DNA of 64,000 nt from contig NZ_LKTM01000113.1 in the NCBI RefSeq assembly GCF_001417955.2, positions 19,222-83,221 of the forward strand, given 5' to 3'. A program made the position numbers and the translations under genes. The DNA comes from Mycobacterium gordonae (GTDB taxonomy: Bacteria > Actinomycetota > Actinomycetes > Mycobacteriales > Mycobacteriaceae). The notes beneath the pieces were generated by a model that made no database searches, was not told the DNA's origin, and saw only the letters and a program-made list of their open reading frames with translations. The number at the start of each line of letters is the position of its first letter. Positions within the stretch are counted from its first letter, which is position 1. Shown here in pieces: positions 1-10,992 of the stretch.

Positions 1-1997
<1,997 letters not shown>

Positions 1998-2016
1998 TTA
2001 GGTGCGGCGGCCGCTA

Positions 2017-2036
2017 CTATGCAACTGAGTTCATAG
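2017..2036. promoter_or_regulatory. possible PadR operator
   Basis: CTATGCAACTGAGTTCATAG is an imperfect inverted repeat (AACT-G-AGTT core, CTATG/CATAG ends with one bulged base). It lies 30-50 bp upstream of the PadR start, in the divergent gap to fdxC. It is a candidate autoregulatory site only. Confidence 0.3.
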
Positions 2037-2176
2037 GGTGGGCCGACCCTCGGGCGTGCCAATTGCCCGACTTGTATCTGCAACGTTTAGTATCAGTAAC
2101 CGAACGCTCACCTTAGAAGCCCCTGGGGTGACGCGACCTGCAGCCCGTTCATGGAGGACACGTTGAGGAGACGTCC

Positions 2177-2503
2177 GTGACGTACACGATTTCCCAGCCT
2201 TGCGTCGACATCAAGGACAAGGCTTGCATCGAAGAGTGCCCGGTGGACTGTATCTACGAGGGTGCCCGGATGCTGTACATCCACCCCGACGAATGCGTCG
2301 ACTGTGGAGCATGTGAACCGGTCTGCCCCGTCGAAGCGATCTACTACGAAGACGACGTGCCCGACCAGTGGAGCCAGTACACCCAGATCAACGCCGACTT
2401 CTTCGTCGAGTTGGGGTCGCCGGGTGGCGCGGCGAAGGTCGGCCTGACCGAGAACGACCCGCAAGTGGTCAAGGACCTGCCGCCGCAGGGCGAGGACGAC
2501 TGA
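2177..2503 (+). CDS. fdxC: 7Fe ferredoxin FdxC
   Basis: The 108-residue protein carries bacterial ferredoxin cysteines. C-x7-C-x3-CP (CVDIKDKACIEECPVDC) comes first, followed by C-x2-C-x2-C-x3-CP (CVDCGACEPVCP), the 3Fe-4S/4Fe-4S arrangement. It is a soluble electron carrier that could supply P450s or reductases such as FadH. GTG at 2177 gives an N-terminus (TYTISQPC) typical of mycobacterial FdxC. It matches Rv1177. The next gene starts 20 bases downstream, so the two are probably cotranscribed. Confidence 0.95.
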   Translation: MTYTISQPCVDIKDKACIEECPVDCIYEGARMLYIHPDECVDCGACEPVCPVEAIYYEDDVPDQWSQYTQINADFFVELGSPGGAAKVGLTENDPQVVKDLPPQGEDD

Positions 2504-2523
2504 GCGCGCCACAGCAACGCCGG

Positions 2524-3609
2524 GTGTCGGCGACGCTGCCGGAGTTTCCGTGGGACACTCTGGCCGCGGCCAAAGCCATGGCCGCGTCCCATCCGGACGG
2601 CATCGTCGACCTGTCGGTGGGCACCCCGGTGGACCCGGTCGCGCCGCTGATCCGGGAAGCCCTGGCGGCGGCCAGTTCGGCGCCGGGCTACCCCGCCACC
2701 GCGGGGACCACGCCGTTGCGCGAGTCTGCCGTCGCGGCACTGGCCCGCCGATTCGGCGTCACCGGCCTCTCCGAGGCGGCGGTTCTTCCGGTGATCGGCA
2801 CCAAGGAATTGATCGCCTGGTTGCCGACCCTGCTGGGGCTGGGCGGCGCCGACGTCGTCGTCGTGCCGGAACTGGCTTATCCCACCTACGACGTGGGTGC
2901 GCGACTCGCCGGGACACAGATCGTGCGGGCGGATTCGCTGACCCAGCTCGGCCCCCAGTCCCCGGCGCTGATCTACCTCAATTCGCCGAGCAATCCCACG
3001 GGCCGCGTCCTGGGCCTCGACCACCTGCGCAAGGTGGTGGATTGGGCTCGCGAGCGGGGCGTGCTGGTGGCCTCCGACGAGTGCTATCTGGGGTTGGCCT
3101 GGGAGGCCGAGCCGCTCTCAGTACTGCACCCCTCGGTGTGCGAAGGCGATCACACCGGGTTGCTGGCCATCCATTCGCTGTCGAAGAGCTCCTCGCTGGC
3201 GGGTTATCGGGCGGGCTTCGTCGCCGGGGACAGCGATCTGGTCGCCGAACTGCTGGCCGTGCGCAAGCACGCCGGGATGATCGTGCCGACCCCGGTGCAG
3301 GCCGCCATGGTGGCCGCACTCGACGACGACGAGCACGAGAAGGTGCAGCGGGAACGGTATGCGCAACGCCGCGCCGTGCTGCTGCCGGCGCTGCTGGCCG
3401 CCGGATTCTCGGTGGATCATTCGGAGGCGGGTCTGTATTTGTGGGCCAGCCGTGGCCAGGGCTGCCGGGACACCGTCGGGTGGCTCGCCGAACGCGGCAT
3501 CCTGGTGGCGCCCGGTGATTTCTACGGCCCCGGCGGCGCCCGGCACGTCCGCGTCGCGCTGACCGCCACCGACGAGCGAATCAACGCCGCCGCCGCCCGC
3601 CTGAGCTAG
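2524..3609 (+). CDS. dapC: DapC-type PLP aminotransferase (N-succinyldiaminopimelate aminotransferase)
   Basis: This 361-residue fold-type I aminotransferase shows the N-x-x-NPTG substrate loop (YLNSPSNPTGR), the D-E-x-Y segment (SDECYLG) and the PLP-lysine region S-L-S-K-S-S-S-L-A-G-Y-R. It transfers an amino group from glutamate to N-succinyl-2-amino-6-ketopimelate in lysine/DAP biosynthesis. dapD and dapE, the neighbouring steps, lie elsewhere in this window. GTG at 2524 (VSATLPEFPWDTL) matches the start expected for Rv1178. The exact substrate is inferred from family assignment. Confidence 0.88.
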   Translation: MSATLPEFPWDTLAAAKAMAASHPDGIVDLSVGTPVDPVAPLIREALAAASSAPGYPATAGTTPLRESAVAALARRFGVTGLSEAAVLPVIGTKELIAWLPTLLGLGGADVVVVPELAYPTYDVGARLAGTQIVRADSLTQLGPQSPALIYLNSPSNPTGRVLGLDHLRKVVDWARERGVLVASDECYLGLAWEAEPLSVLHPSVCEGDHTGLLAIHSLSKSSSLAGYRAGFVAGDSDLVAELLAVRKHAGMIVPTPVQAAMVAALDDDEHEKVQRERYAQRRAVLLPALLAAGFSVDHSEAGLYLWASRGQGCRDTVGWLAERGILVAPGDFYGPGGARHVRVALTATDERINAAAARLS

Positions 3610-3619
3610 CCTTCTTACC

Positions 3620-3679
3620 GCGAGCAGACGCGAAATCGCGTCAATTGCGCCGTATTTGTGCGATTTTGTGTCTGCTCGC
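3620..3679. repeat. dispersed palindrome, GAGCAGACGCGAAATCG family, copy 1
   Basis: The left arm at 3620-3640 (GCGAGCAGACGCGAAATCGC...) pairs with the right arm at 3661-3679 (CGATTTTGTGTCTGCTCGC). It sits between dapC and the permease gene on the same strand, with its right arm ending just before the permease start region. It could act as a terminator or attenuator. Confidence 0.75.
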
Positions 3680-3699
3680 CAGTGATGAGGGGGTGCAGG

Positions 3700-6078
3700 T
3701 TGGCGAGTCCGGCGGGCAAGTCGGTGAGCAGGTTGCGGATCCCGCTGACCCTCGGCGATGTCCTCAAACGGGTGTTTCTGGGCAAGCCGTTGATCACCGA
3801 GCAGCTGGCCGGCGAGCGGTTATCCAACGGCGTGGCCCTCGGTGCCCTGTCACCGGACGCCATCTCGTCGACCGCCTACGGCCCGGAACAGATCCTGATC
3901 GAATTGCTGCCCAACGCCGGGCTGGCGGCGTTCGCGCTGTTGCTGCCCGTGACCGGGGTCATCCTGCTGATCCTCCTGTTGGTTGCGGCGTCCTACCGAC
4001 AGGTGGTGATGGCCTACACCCGGGCGGGCGGCTCCTACATCGTGGCGCGCGACAACTTCGGGCCCCGGGTCGCGCAGATCGCCGCGGCGGCGCTGTTGAT
4101 CGACTATGTGGTGACCGTGGCGGTGCAGTCGGCGGCCGGAACGGTGGCCGTGGTCTCGGCGCTTCCCGCGCTGGGACCGTACAGCCTGGAGATCACGGTC
4201 GGCGTGGTGATCCTGATCTGCTATCTGAACCTGCGCGGAATGCGGGAAGCCGGAACGCCTTTCGCGGCGGCGACCTATTTCTTCATCGTCATGGTCGCCA
4301 GCACCATCGTGGTCGGCGTTGTCCGCCACCTGTTCTGGGGTTTGCCGGTGTACGACCCCGGGCAACTGCCCGGGACGGTGCCGGTGCATCAGGGCAACGG
4401 CCTGGTGATGGGCGCGACGATTCTGGTGTTGTTGCGTGCCTTCGCCAACGGCGGTTCGTCGCTGACGGGCGTGGAGGCCATTTCCAACACCGTTGATCTG
4501 TTCCAGAAACCGCAGGGCCGCAACGCGCGCCGAGTGCTGACCGCGATGGCGTGCATCCTCGGTTTCCTGTTGGCCGGTGTCGCGTATCTCGCGTACGCCA
4601 CCCACGCCACGCCGTACCTGACCGAATATCCCTCGGTGCTGTCCCAGATCGGTCGTGCGGTCTTCGGCAACGGCGTCATCGGGAACGTCTTCTTCTTCCT
4701 GGTGCAGGCGTCCACCGCGGCAATTCTGTACACGGGCGCCAACACCAGCTTCAACGGCTTCCCCGCGCTGGCCAGTTTCGTGGCCGAAGATCGTTTTCTG
4801 CCAAGGCAATTGATGAAGCGTGGGCATCGCCTGGTGTTCTCCAACGGCATCATCGCGCTCACCGCGCTGTCGGTGGTGCTCTTGGTGACCACCGGCGGTT
4901 CGGTCAGCGCGCTGGTGCCGTTCTATGCGATAGGCGTGTTCACCGGTTTCTCCATGGCCGGTTATGGGATGACCAAACATCACCTGACACACCGGGAACC
5001 GGGCTGGCGGCACCGGCTGGCGATCAACCTCTCGGCGGGCATCCTGTCGACGATCGTGGTGGGCATCTTCGCGGTGGCCAAATTCACCGAAGGCGCCTGG
5101 CTGGTGGTCGTGGTCTTTCCGCTGCTGGTGTTCATGCTGATCCGGCTCAACCGCGAATACCGGGCTGAGGCAGCCATTCTCGAGATGTTCCGCGCCGATC
5201 GCCCGGAAATGGTGAGGTATGCCCGGCACCGGGTGTACATCTTCGTGAACTCGGTCGACCTCGCGGTGATCGAAGGACTGCGCTACGGCAAGGGATTACG
5301 GGCCGACGAGTTGATCGCGGTGCACTTCATGGTCGACGCGGCCCACGCCGCACACCTTCGAAAGCGCTGGGATGAGTTCGGTCTCGACACGCGGCTGCGC
5401 ATCGTGGACTGCCCGGATCGGCGGATCAACCGGGCCGCCCAGCTGCTGGTCGCCAAAACGAGCAAGGAGCATCCGGACACCAACGTGACGGTGCTGCTGC
5501 CGCGCCGGACCTACGCGCCGCTGCTGGGACGGCTGCTGCACGACCGCACCGCGGACAAGATCGCCCGCGCGGTGAGTCTCATCCCCGATGCCGCGGCCAC
5601 CATCGTCCCCTACGACGTCGAATCCCGGATCAAGGAGGCCTACCCCGACCGCTTCGAGCAGCGGATCGCGCGACGGCTCGACAAGATCGAAGCCTGGGTC
5701 TCCCAGGGCGAGGACCGCAACGTCGAGGCTTACGAGCACCCCGAGCGGCCCGAATCGGTGATCACGGTGGCCGGACTGATACCCGGGCAACGGGCCTCCA
5801 TCGAAGGCCGGGTCCGCGAGGTCGAGGACGTCAACGAACGCCGGCGCACCGTACGGCGGATCGTGCTCGGAGATGACACCGGAGATCTCACCGTCACGTT
5901 CCGTTCCGGTCACGGGGGCGCCGACATTCAGCCCGGGCAGGTGCTGCGCATCACCGGCAAGGCCCGGCAGACCGGGAACCGGCCGATCACCATGGTCGAC
6001 CCCGCCTATGAGGTGCTGCAGCAGCCGCAGGAGACACACGACGCCGGCGGCGCCGGCGAGGCGGGGGAAACTGGTTGA
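3700..6078 (+). CDS. APC-superfamily permease with cytosolic USP-like and OB-fold domains
   Basis: About 792 residues. Roughly the first 480 form an amino-acid/polyamine/organocation permease with ~12 hydrophobic segments (YGPEQILIEL..., TRAGGSYIVARDNFGPRVAQIAAAALLIDYVVTVAVQSAAGT...). A USP-like cytosolic domain follows (VYIFVNSVDLAVIEGLRYGK...). The last ~100 residues form a beta-rich OB-fold-like module (VITVAGLIPGQRASIEGRVREVED...VLRITGKARQTGNRP). The permease plus USP arrangement resembles the KimA potassium importer class. The OB tail is not usual for it. TTG at 3700, behind GAGGGGG, is preferred over ATG at 3685, which abuts a palindrome. The transported solute, amino acid or K+, cannot be decided from sequence. 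Confidence 0.8.
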   Translation: MASPAGKSVSRLRIPLTLGDVLKRVFLGKPLITEQLAGERLSNGVALGALSPDAISSTAYGPEQILIELLPNAGLAAFALLLPVTGVILLILLLVAASYRQVVMAYTRAGGSYIVARDNFGPRVAQIAAAALLIDYVVTVAVQSAAGTVAVVSALPALGPYSLEITVGVVILICYLNLRGMREAGTPFAAATYFFIVMVASTIVVGVVRHLFWGLPVYDPGQLPGTVPVHQGNGLVMGATILVLLRAFANGGSSLTGVEAISNTVDLFQKPQGRNARRVLTAMACILGFLLAGVAYLAYATHATPYLTEYPSVLSQIGRAVFGNGVIGNVFFFLVQASTAAILYTGANTSFNGFPALASFVAEDRFLPRQLMKRGHRLVFSNGIIALTALSVVLLVTTGGSVSALVPFYAIGVFTGFSMAGYGMTKHHLTHREPGWRHRLAINLSAGILSTIVVGIFAVAKFTEGAWLVVVVFPLLVFMLIRLNREYRAEAAILEMFRADRPEMVRYARHRVYIFVNSVDLAVIEGLRYGKGLRADELIAVHFMVDAAHAAHLRKRWDEFGLDTRLRIVDCPDRRINRAAQLLVAKTSKEHPDTNVTVLLPRRTYAPLLGRLLHDRTADKIARAVSLIPDAAATIVPYDVESRIKEAYPDRFEQRIARRLDKIEAWVSQGEDRNVEAYEHPERPESVITVAGLIPGQRASIEGRVREVEDVNERRRTVRRIVLGDDTGDLTVTFRSGHGGADIQPGQVLRITGKARQTGNRPITMVDPAYEVLQQPQETHDAGGAGEAGETG

Positions 6079-6157
6079 GAGGGGTACACGGCGGGCAGTT
6101 AGGTTGGTTAAGGAGTATCGGGCCGGCGACGGCCGAGGTCGACGGGAGGGGAAGTCG

Positions 6158-7423
6158 ATGAAGCGAATTGCGGCGGTAATCGTGTCTCTGGCTGGTGTGC
6201 TGTTCGCCGTGAACGGCTACCGCCCGGTCAGCAAGCGCGGCTACCTGGCAGGACATGCGTTCGGTTACGGCCTTTTCGCGACCGAGCTTCCTGTGCCGGC
6301 GCTCGCCGCGCAATTTGCCGCGCTTGCCGCGGTAACACCCCGGGTGCCGCCCCGCACGCGCCTGGTCAGCTGGCTGCTGGCGACGATATCCGGGCTGGGG
6401 CTACTCGGGCTGCACCGCAGCGGGCGGTCGGCGGACGAGGTGCTGACGTCGGCGCTGGACGAAGGATTGGGACCCGACCGGCGCACCGAGGCGGGCGACC
6501 TGTGGAAGCGGCCGGCCTCCGACGGCGCCACCGCCAAGAAACCCGGTCCGGCCCGCATGCTGCGCGTCTGGCGCCACTACGCCCACGACGTCGATATCAG
6601 CTACGGAGAATTCGGTTCGCGCAACCACCTCGACATCTGGCGGCGTCCTGACCTCGACCGCGGCGAACCGGCCCCGGTGCTGTTGCAGGTCCATGGCGGG
6701 GCCTGGATGGTCGGCAACAAGCGCGGGCAGGCACACCCGCTGATGAGCCATCTCGCGGAGCTCGGCTGGATCTGTGTGTCGGTCAACTACCGGCTCAGCC
6801 CGCGCTCGACCTGGCCCGACCAGATCGTCGACGTCAAGCGGGCGATCGCCTGGACGAAGCAGAACATCGCGGAGTACGGCGGCGATCCGGACTGGATTGC
6901 GATCACCGGCGGGTCGGCCGGGGGTCACCTGTCTTCCCTTGCGGCACTGACGCCCAATGAGCCGCGGTTCCAGATCGGCTTCGAAGAGGCGGACACGCGG
7001 GTGCAGGCGGCGATCCCGTTCTACGGGTTCTACGACTTCACCCGGGACGACGCGGTGCACCCGATGATGCCGGCCATGATGGGTAAGCGGGTATTCAAGC
7101 TGAGCCGCAACGAGATTGCCGAGCCCTTCCGTCTCGCCTCGCCGATCACCCACGTCTCCGAGGATGCGCCGCCGTTCTTCGTGCTGCACGGCACCAACGA
7201 CTCGCTGATCCCGGTTGAGCAGGCGCGCAGTTTCACCAAGCGCCTGCGGGAGGTCAGCCGCAACCCGGTGGTGTATGCCGAGTTGCCCCGGGCGCAGCAC
7301 GCTTTCGACATTTTCGGTTCGGCCCGGGCCGCGCACACCGCGGTGGCCGTGGAGCAGTTCCTGGCCGAGGTCTACGCCCGCGACCGGGTGGGGGTGTCCC
7401 GTGACGGACGGCGAGTCGGCTAG
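6158..7423 (+). CDS. LipM-like carboxylesterase (alpha/beta hydrolase)
   Basis: The 421-residue protein has 2-3 N-terminal hydrophobic segments followed by a hormone-sensitive-lipase type catalytic domain. Visible motifs are the oxyanion HGGAW (~residue 180), the nucleophile elbow G-G-S-A-G-G, and the acid/base region (HGTNDSLIPV ... AQHAFDIFGS). It closely resembles my recollection of LipM (Rv2284), including KRGQAHPLMSHLAELGWICV. The start is ATG 6158 after GGGAGGGGA. It probably acts at the membrane on short-chain esters. It lies ~80 bases downstream of the permease. Confidence 0.87.
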   Translation: MKRIAAVIVSLAGVLFAVNGYRPVSKRGYLAGHAFGYGLFATELPVPALAAQFAALAAVTPRVPPRTRLVSWLLATISGLGLLGLHRSGRSADEVLTSALDEGLGPDRRTEAGDLWKRPASDGATAKKPGPARMLRVWRHYAHDVDISYGEFGSRNHLDIWRRPDLDRGEPAPVLLQVHGGAWMVGNKRGQAHPLMSHLAELGWICVSVNYRLSPRSTWPDQIVDVKRAIAWTKQNIAEYGGDPDWIAITGGSAGGHLSSLAALTPNEPRFQIGFEEADTRVQAAIPFYGFYDFTRDDAVHPMMPAMMGKRVFKLSRNEIAEPFRLASPITHVSEDAPPFFVLHGTNDSLIPVEQARSFTKRLREVSRNPVVYAELPRAQHAFDIFGSARAAHTAVAVEQFLAEVYARDRVGVSRDGRRVG

Positions 7424-7435
7424 CTACGCGACCTG

Positions 7436-7729
7436 TCAGCCGTCGATGTGCATCGGTGGGTCGGTGAAGGCGAAGTCGCCGGAATTCTGGCCCGGGCCCA
7501 TCGTGTCGCAGCGCTTGTCCGGCACCAGATACGAACTGGCTCCGTTCGGAACCAGGCGGGTGGTTGCCACGCACCGTTGCCAGGTGCCGTCGGGCTGGAC
7601 GGGTCCGTCGCACTTGCTGAGATAGGGGCCGCCGTACAGGCAGCCGGCGCTGGCCGGCGGGGCCGAAGCGATCAGGCCCCCGGCCATCAGCATGACCGCC
7701 AGTCCTCCGACGATGCCGTACCTCATCAT
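7436..7729 (-). CDS. small secreted protein with CDGP motif
   Basis: This 97-residue protein begins with a clear Sec signal peptide (MMRYGIVGGLAVMLMAGGLIASAPPASA) followed by a cysteine-containing mature part (GCLYGG, KCDGP, WQRCV, KRCDT). The four cysteines probably form two disulfides. It belongs to a mycobacterial family of small exported proteins of unknown function with a CDGP signature. ATG 7729 is preceded by GGGAGAA. It converges with the LipM-like gene, 12 bases apart. Confidence 0.85.
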   Translation of the reverse strand: MMRYGIVGGLAVMLMAGGLIASAPPASAGCLYGGPYLSKCDGPVQPDGTWQRCVATTRLVPNGASSYLVPDKRCDTMGPGQNSGDFAFTDPPMHIDG

Positions 7730-7805
7730 GGTTTCTCCCGTCGACGGCCCGGTTGGTTACCACCGACGTTACCGCTGATGAGGCGGTTTCTGGGGATTGT
7801 GTGTG

Positions 7806-8912
7806 CTAGCCGCCTACGCCCCAATGCAGCACGCGCGAGGTGAACAGCACCAGCCCCAGCGAGACCGAGGCTACGACCGTCAGACCGATCACGGCGACAA
7901 CCAGTGGGCGCCAACCGGTCCGGGTGATCTGCCGGATGTCGGTGTTGAGCCCGACGCCGGCGAAGGTGAGCAGGAACGCCCACTTCGAGGCGTTTGCCAG
8001 GTTCGCCGTCTGGCCCTTGCTCAGCCAGCCCAGCGTCGCGACCGCCGACACAGCCAGGAAGCCCAGGACGAACTTCGGGAACTTGTCCCAGATGAACGCC
8101 GCCTTGGCCGACACGCCCGGGGCGATCTGGTCGGCCTCACCGCGCGCTGCCCAGAACAGCGCGAAACCCAGCACCACGAATCCGATCAGCGCGTTGCGGG
8201 TGGACTTGACCAGGACGGCGATCTTTCCGGCGTGGTCGGAATACAGGTACCCGGTGGCCGTGGTCTCGGCGGTGTTGTCCACCGAAAGACCGGCCCACAA
8301 GCCGAATTCGTTGTCGGTGAGCCCGATGGCGTGCCCGAGTGGCGGGAGGGTGAACAGGGCCACGGCACCGAGCGCCAGGATGGCGGCGATGGCATAGCTG
8401 ACGTCGGAATTGCGGGCCCGGATCGCGCCTCTGGCGGCCACGATGGCCGACACCCCGCAGATCGAGGTGCCGATCGCGAGCAATGATCCCAGCTTGCCGG
8501 ACAGTCCGAAGGCGCGGGCCGCGGCCAGAATGATCGTTCCCGCCACCAGCATGTCGACCAGGATCTGAACCAGGCTGGCGCCGCCCAGCTTGGCGATGTC
8601 CCCGAGCACGAAGCGGGAGCCGAGCAAGACAATGCCGATCTTGAGCCAGAATTCGTAGGTCGCCACGCCGGGGCGGAAGACCGGATGCAATCCGATGGTG
8701 TTGGCGATCAGCAGTCCGATCAGGATGGCCCACAACACATATTCGATGTCCGGCACGGTCCAGTGCTGGTGCCGGGCCAATGCGTTCCACCAGATCTGGG
8801 CGTACTTGCCCAGCACGCCGACGGCGATCAGCAGCAGTAGCCCAGGGATGTAGTCGAGCGGACGGGTGCCGGCGACGCCGGCTGACCTCTCCTCGGATTC
8901 GACGCGAGTCAC
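7806..8912 (-). CDS. YeiH-family (UPF0324/PSE) putative sulfate exporter
   Basis: The 368-residue membrane protein has about ten hydrophobic helices. The conserved family segments are present ([69 protein letters not shown]). The family is annotated as putative sulfate or sulfonate exporters, without firm biochemistry. The start is GTG 8912, which overlaps the stop of the upstream 37-residue ORF as GTGA. The longer ATG at 8984 would add an Arg-rich non-family extension. It is the last gene of the stf0-cysD-cysNC operon, so it may balance sulfate or sulfite levels created by PAPS synthesis. Confidence 0.85.
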   Translation of the reverse strand: MTRVESEERSAGVAGTRPLDYIPGLLLLIAVGVLGKYAQIWWNALARHQHWTVPDIEYVLWAILIGLLIANTIGLHPVFRPGVATYEFWLKIGIVLLGSRFVLGDIAKLGGASLVQILVDMLVAGTIILAAARAFGLSGKLGSLLAIGTSICGVSAIVAARGAIRARNSDVSYAIAAILALGAVALFTLPPLGHAIGLTDNEFGLWAGLSVDNTAETTATGYLYSDHAGKIAVLVKSTRNALIGFVVLGFALFWAARGEADQIAPGVSAKAAFIWDKFPKFVLGFLAVSAVATLGWLSKGQTANLANASKWAFLLTFAGVGLNTDIRQITRTGWRPLVVAVIGLTVVASVSLGLVLFTSRVLHWGVGG

Positions 8913-9022
8913 CAGGGAATCCGGGGAAGCACGTCGGCGACCGCGAGCACCGCGACGATACCGGCCACCAGGGTGGCCCACCAATCGGCTGAAAGCCTCC
9001 GCCAGCTGCCGGCCTTGCTCAT
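8909..9022 (-). CDS. 37-residue single-pass membrane ORF coupled to yeiH
   Basis: ATG 9022 opens a short ORF ([15 protein letters not shown]...IPW) with a basic N-terminus and one hydrophobic helix ([19 protein letters not shown]). Its TGA overlaps the yeiH GTG start (GTGA), a typical translational-coupling arrangement. It lies 62 bases after cysNC. Reality is supported by topology and by the overlap, not by known homology. It could be a small partner of the YeiH transporter or only a leader peptide. Confidence 0.55.
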   Translation of the reverse strand: MSKAGSWRRLSADWWATLVAGIVAVLAVADVLPRIPW

Positions 9023-9084
9023 GCCGGAATTCTTGCGCGGCAACGCCCGTCGACCAAGTGATCGGATCGCGATGAGTTTCAGTG

Positions 9085-10992
9085 CTACCGCGGCGGCCGG
9101 GGACTCACCTCGTTGAGCAGGCTGATGACCTGAGCGGCCAGTTCGTCGATATCGGCGTTGGTGGTGTCCAGCACCAGGTCGGGATTCTCCGGCGGCTCGT
9201 AGGGCGCATCGACTCCGGTCAGGCCCTTGAGTTCGCCGCTGCGGGCCCGCGCGTACAGGCCTTTGGGGTCCCGTTTTTCGCACTCGGACAGCGAGGTGGC
9301 GACATGCACTTCCAGGAACGGAAGTTTGGCCGCTTCGCTGAGGGCACGGGCGGTCTCGCGGTCGGACTTCAGCGGCGACACCAGCGATGCCAGCGCCACC
9401 ACGCCGGCGTCAGCCAACAGTCGCGTCAAATGTCCTACCCGCCTGATGTTCTCGGTCCGGTCGCCGGGGGAGAAGCCGAGGTCGTCGGACAGGCCGTGGC
9501 GCAGGTTGTCGCCGTCGAGCAGGTAGGCCACCCGGCCCGATTCGACCAGTGCGCGCTCGACGGCCACCGCGACGGTCGATTTGCCCGATGCCGGCAGGCC
9601 GGTGAACCAGATCGTCGCGCCCGGCTGGCCGGTGGCGGTCCAGCGGTGCTTGCGGTCCAGAGCCGAGGGGTGCCAACGGATGTCGGTGCGCTGATGGCTA
9701 CCCGGCTTGACCTCGCGCGCCTCGACGATGGTCCCGGCGCCGACGGTGTCGTTGGTGGTCTCGTCGATCAGGATGAAGGCGCCGCTGTCCCGGTTCTCGT
9801 CGTAGGGATCGGCGATGATGACCGAGCTGGTGCGCAGCGTCACTGTGCCGATGTCGTTGAGTACCAACTCAACTGGACCGTCAAGCTCGTCGAGTGTCTC
9901 CGGGTCGAGTCGCGAGTGCAACTCCTGCACGGTCGCCCGCACGCTCTTGGTGGTCTGCTTGAGGGCCAGGCGGTCCCCGGCCCGCAGCGGGGAATCGACG
10001 AACCAGCACACGATCGCGTCAAGCTCACGAGCCAGCACCGGGGGCACCGCGTCTTCGGCCCCGCTGATGAAGACGTCACCCCGGCCCACATCGATATCGT
10101 CGGCGAGCTCGATCGAAACCGAAAGCGGTGCAACGGCTGTCGTTCGGTCGTCGTCGAGGGTGTCCAGGGCGATCACGGTGGAGCGGGTGCCGGCCGGCAG
10201 CGAGATCACCGGGTCGCCGACGCTCAGCGTCCCCGCGGCGAGCCGGCCGGTGTAGCGGCGGCGCACCTCCGCGGTGGGCCGCGACACCCACTGCACGGGC
10301 AGCCGCAGCCACGACGCCTCGGCCTGCGGGGCCACCAGTTCGACGTTCTCCAGATACTCCAGCAGGGTGGGCCCGGTGTACCACGTCGTGTTCTCCGAGC
10401 GATGTACGACGTTGTCGCCGAGCTTGGCGGCCAGCGGGATCACCGTCAGGTCGACCTCGCCGAGCCGCGCCGCGACGTGGCCCAGTTCTTCCTCGACTTT
10501 GGCGAAACCGTCCTGGTCGAAGTCGATGAGGTCGATCTTGTTCACCGCGGCGACGAAGTGCTTGATGCCCAGCAGTTTTGCGATGCGCGCATGTCTGCGG
10601 GTCTGACGCAGCACGCCGGCGCGCGCGTCGACCAGCAAGATCGCCACGTGCGCGTTGGAGGCACCCGTGAACATGTTGCGGGTGTAGCGCTCGTGGCCGG
10701 GGGTGTCGGCCAGGATGTAGCTGCGCTTCTCGGTGGAGAAGAAGCGGTAGGCGACGTCGATGGTGATGCCCTGCTCGCGCTCGGCTCGCAGACCGTCGGA
10801 CAGCGCCGCGAGGTCGGCGATGCCCTCCTCGTCGGTGACCGCCTCCAGGTGATCCAGTGGCAGGCTGTCGGTGTCGTGCAGCAGCCTGCCGATCAACGTG
10901 CTCTTGCCGTCGTCCACCGATCCCGCGGTGGCGATGCGCAGCAATTGGCGCGTAACACCTTTGGTCGGTGCGAGCTGATCCTCGACGGTCAT
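9085..10992 (-). CDS. cysNC: bifunctional sulfate adenylyltransferase large subunit / APS kinase
   Basis: The 635-residue fusion carries a CysN GTPase at residues 1-~440: P-loop ([17 protein letters not shown]), [17 protein letters not shown] CysC APS kinase follows, with its own Walker A ([11 protein letters not shown]) at ~residue 460. With CysD it makes APS from ATP and sulfate, driven by GTP hydrolysis. CysC then phosphorylates APS to PAPS, the sulfate donor for sulfotransferases and for reduction. ATG 10992 shares one base with the cysD stop (TGATG). Length and domain order match mycobacterial CysNC (Rv1286). Confidence 0.96.
   Translation of the reverse strand: MTVEDQLAPTKGVTRQLLRIATAGSVDDGKSTLIGRLLHDTDSLPLDHLEAVTDEEGIADLAALSDGLRAEREQGITIDVAYRFFSTEKRSYILADTPGHERYTRNMFTGASNAHVAILLVDARAGVLRQTRRHARIAKLLGIKHFVAAVNKIDLIDFDQDGFAKVEEELGHVAARLGEVDLTVIPLAAKLGDNVVHRSENTTWYTGPTLLEYLENVELVAPQAEASWLRLPVQWVSRPTAEVRRRYTGRLAAGTLSVGDPVISLPAGTRSTVIALDTLDDDRTTAVAPLSVSIELADDIDVGRGDVFISGAEDAVPPVLARELDAIVCWFVDSPLRAGDRLALKQTTKSVRATVQELHSRLDPETLDELDGPVELVLNDIGTVTLRTSSVIIADPYDENRDSGAFILIDETTNDTVGAGTIVEAREVKPGSHQRTDIRWHPSALDRKHRWTATGQPGATIWFTGLPASGKSTVAVAVERALVESGRVAYLLDGDNLRHGLSDDLGFSPGDRTENIRRVGHLTRLLADAGVVALASLVSPLKSDRETARALSEAAKLPFLEVHVATSLSECEKRDPKGLYARARSGELKGLTGVDAPYEPPENPDLVLDTTNADIDELAAQVISLLNEVSPRPPR

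Noticed and set aside
3658..3684. Upstream ATG starts for the APC permease
   Set aside because: They place the start inside the palindrome. TTG 3700 has a better RBS (GAGGGGG).
8913..8984. Long start of the YeiH transporter at 8984
   Set aside because: It adds an Arg/Gly-rich sequence outside the family and overlaps the 37-aa ORF, while GTG 8912 gives a GTGA junction.
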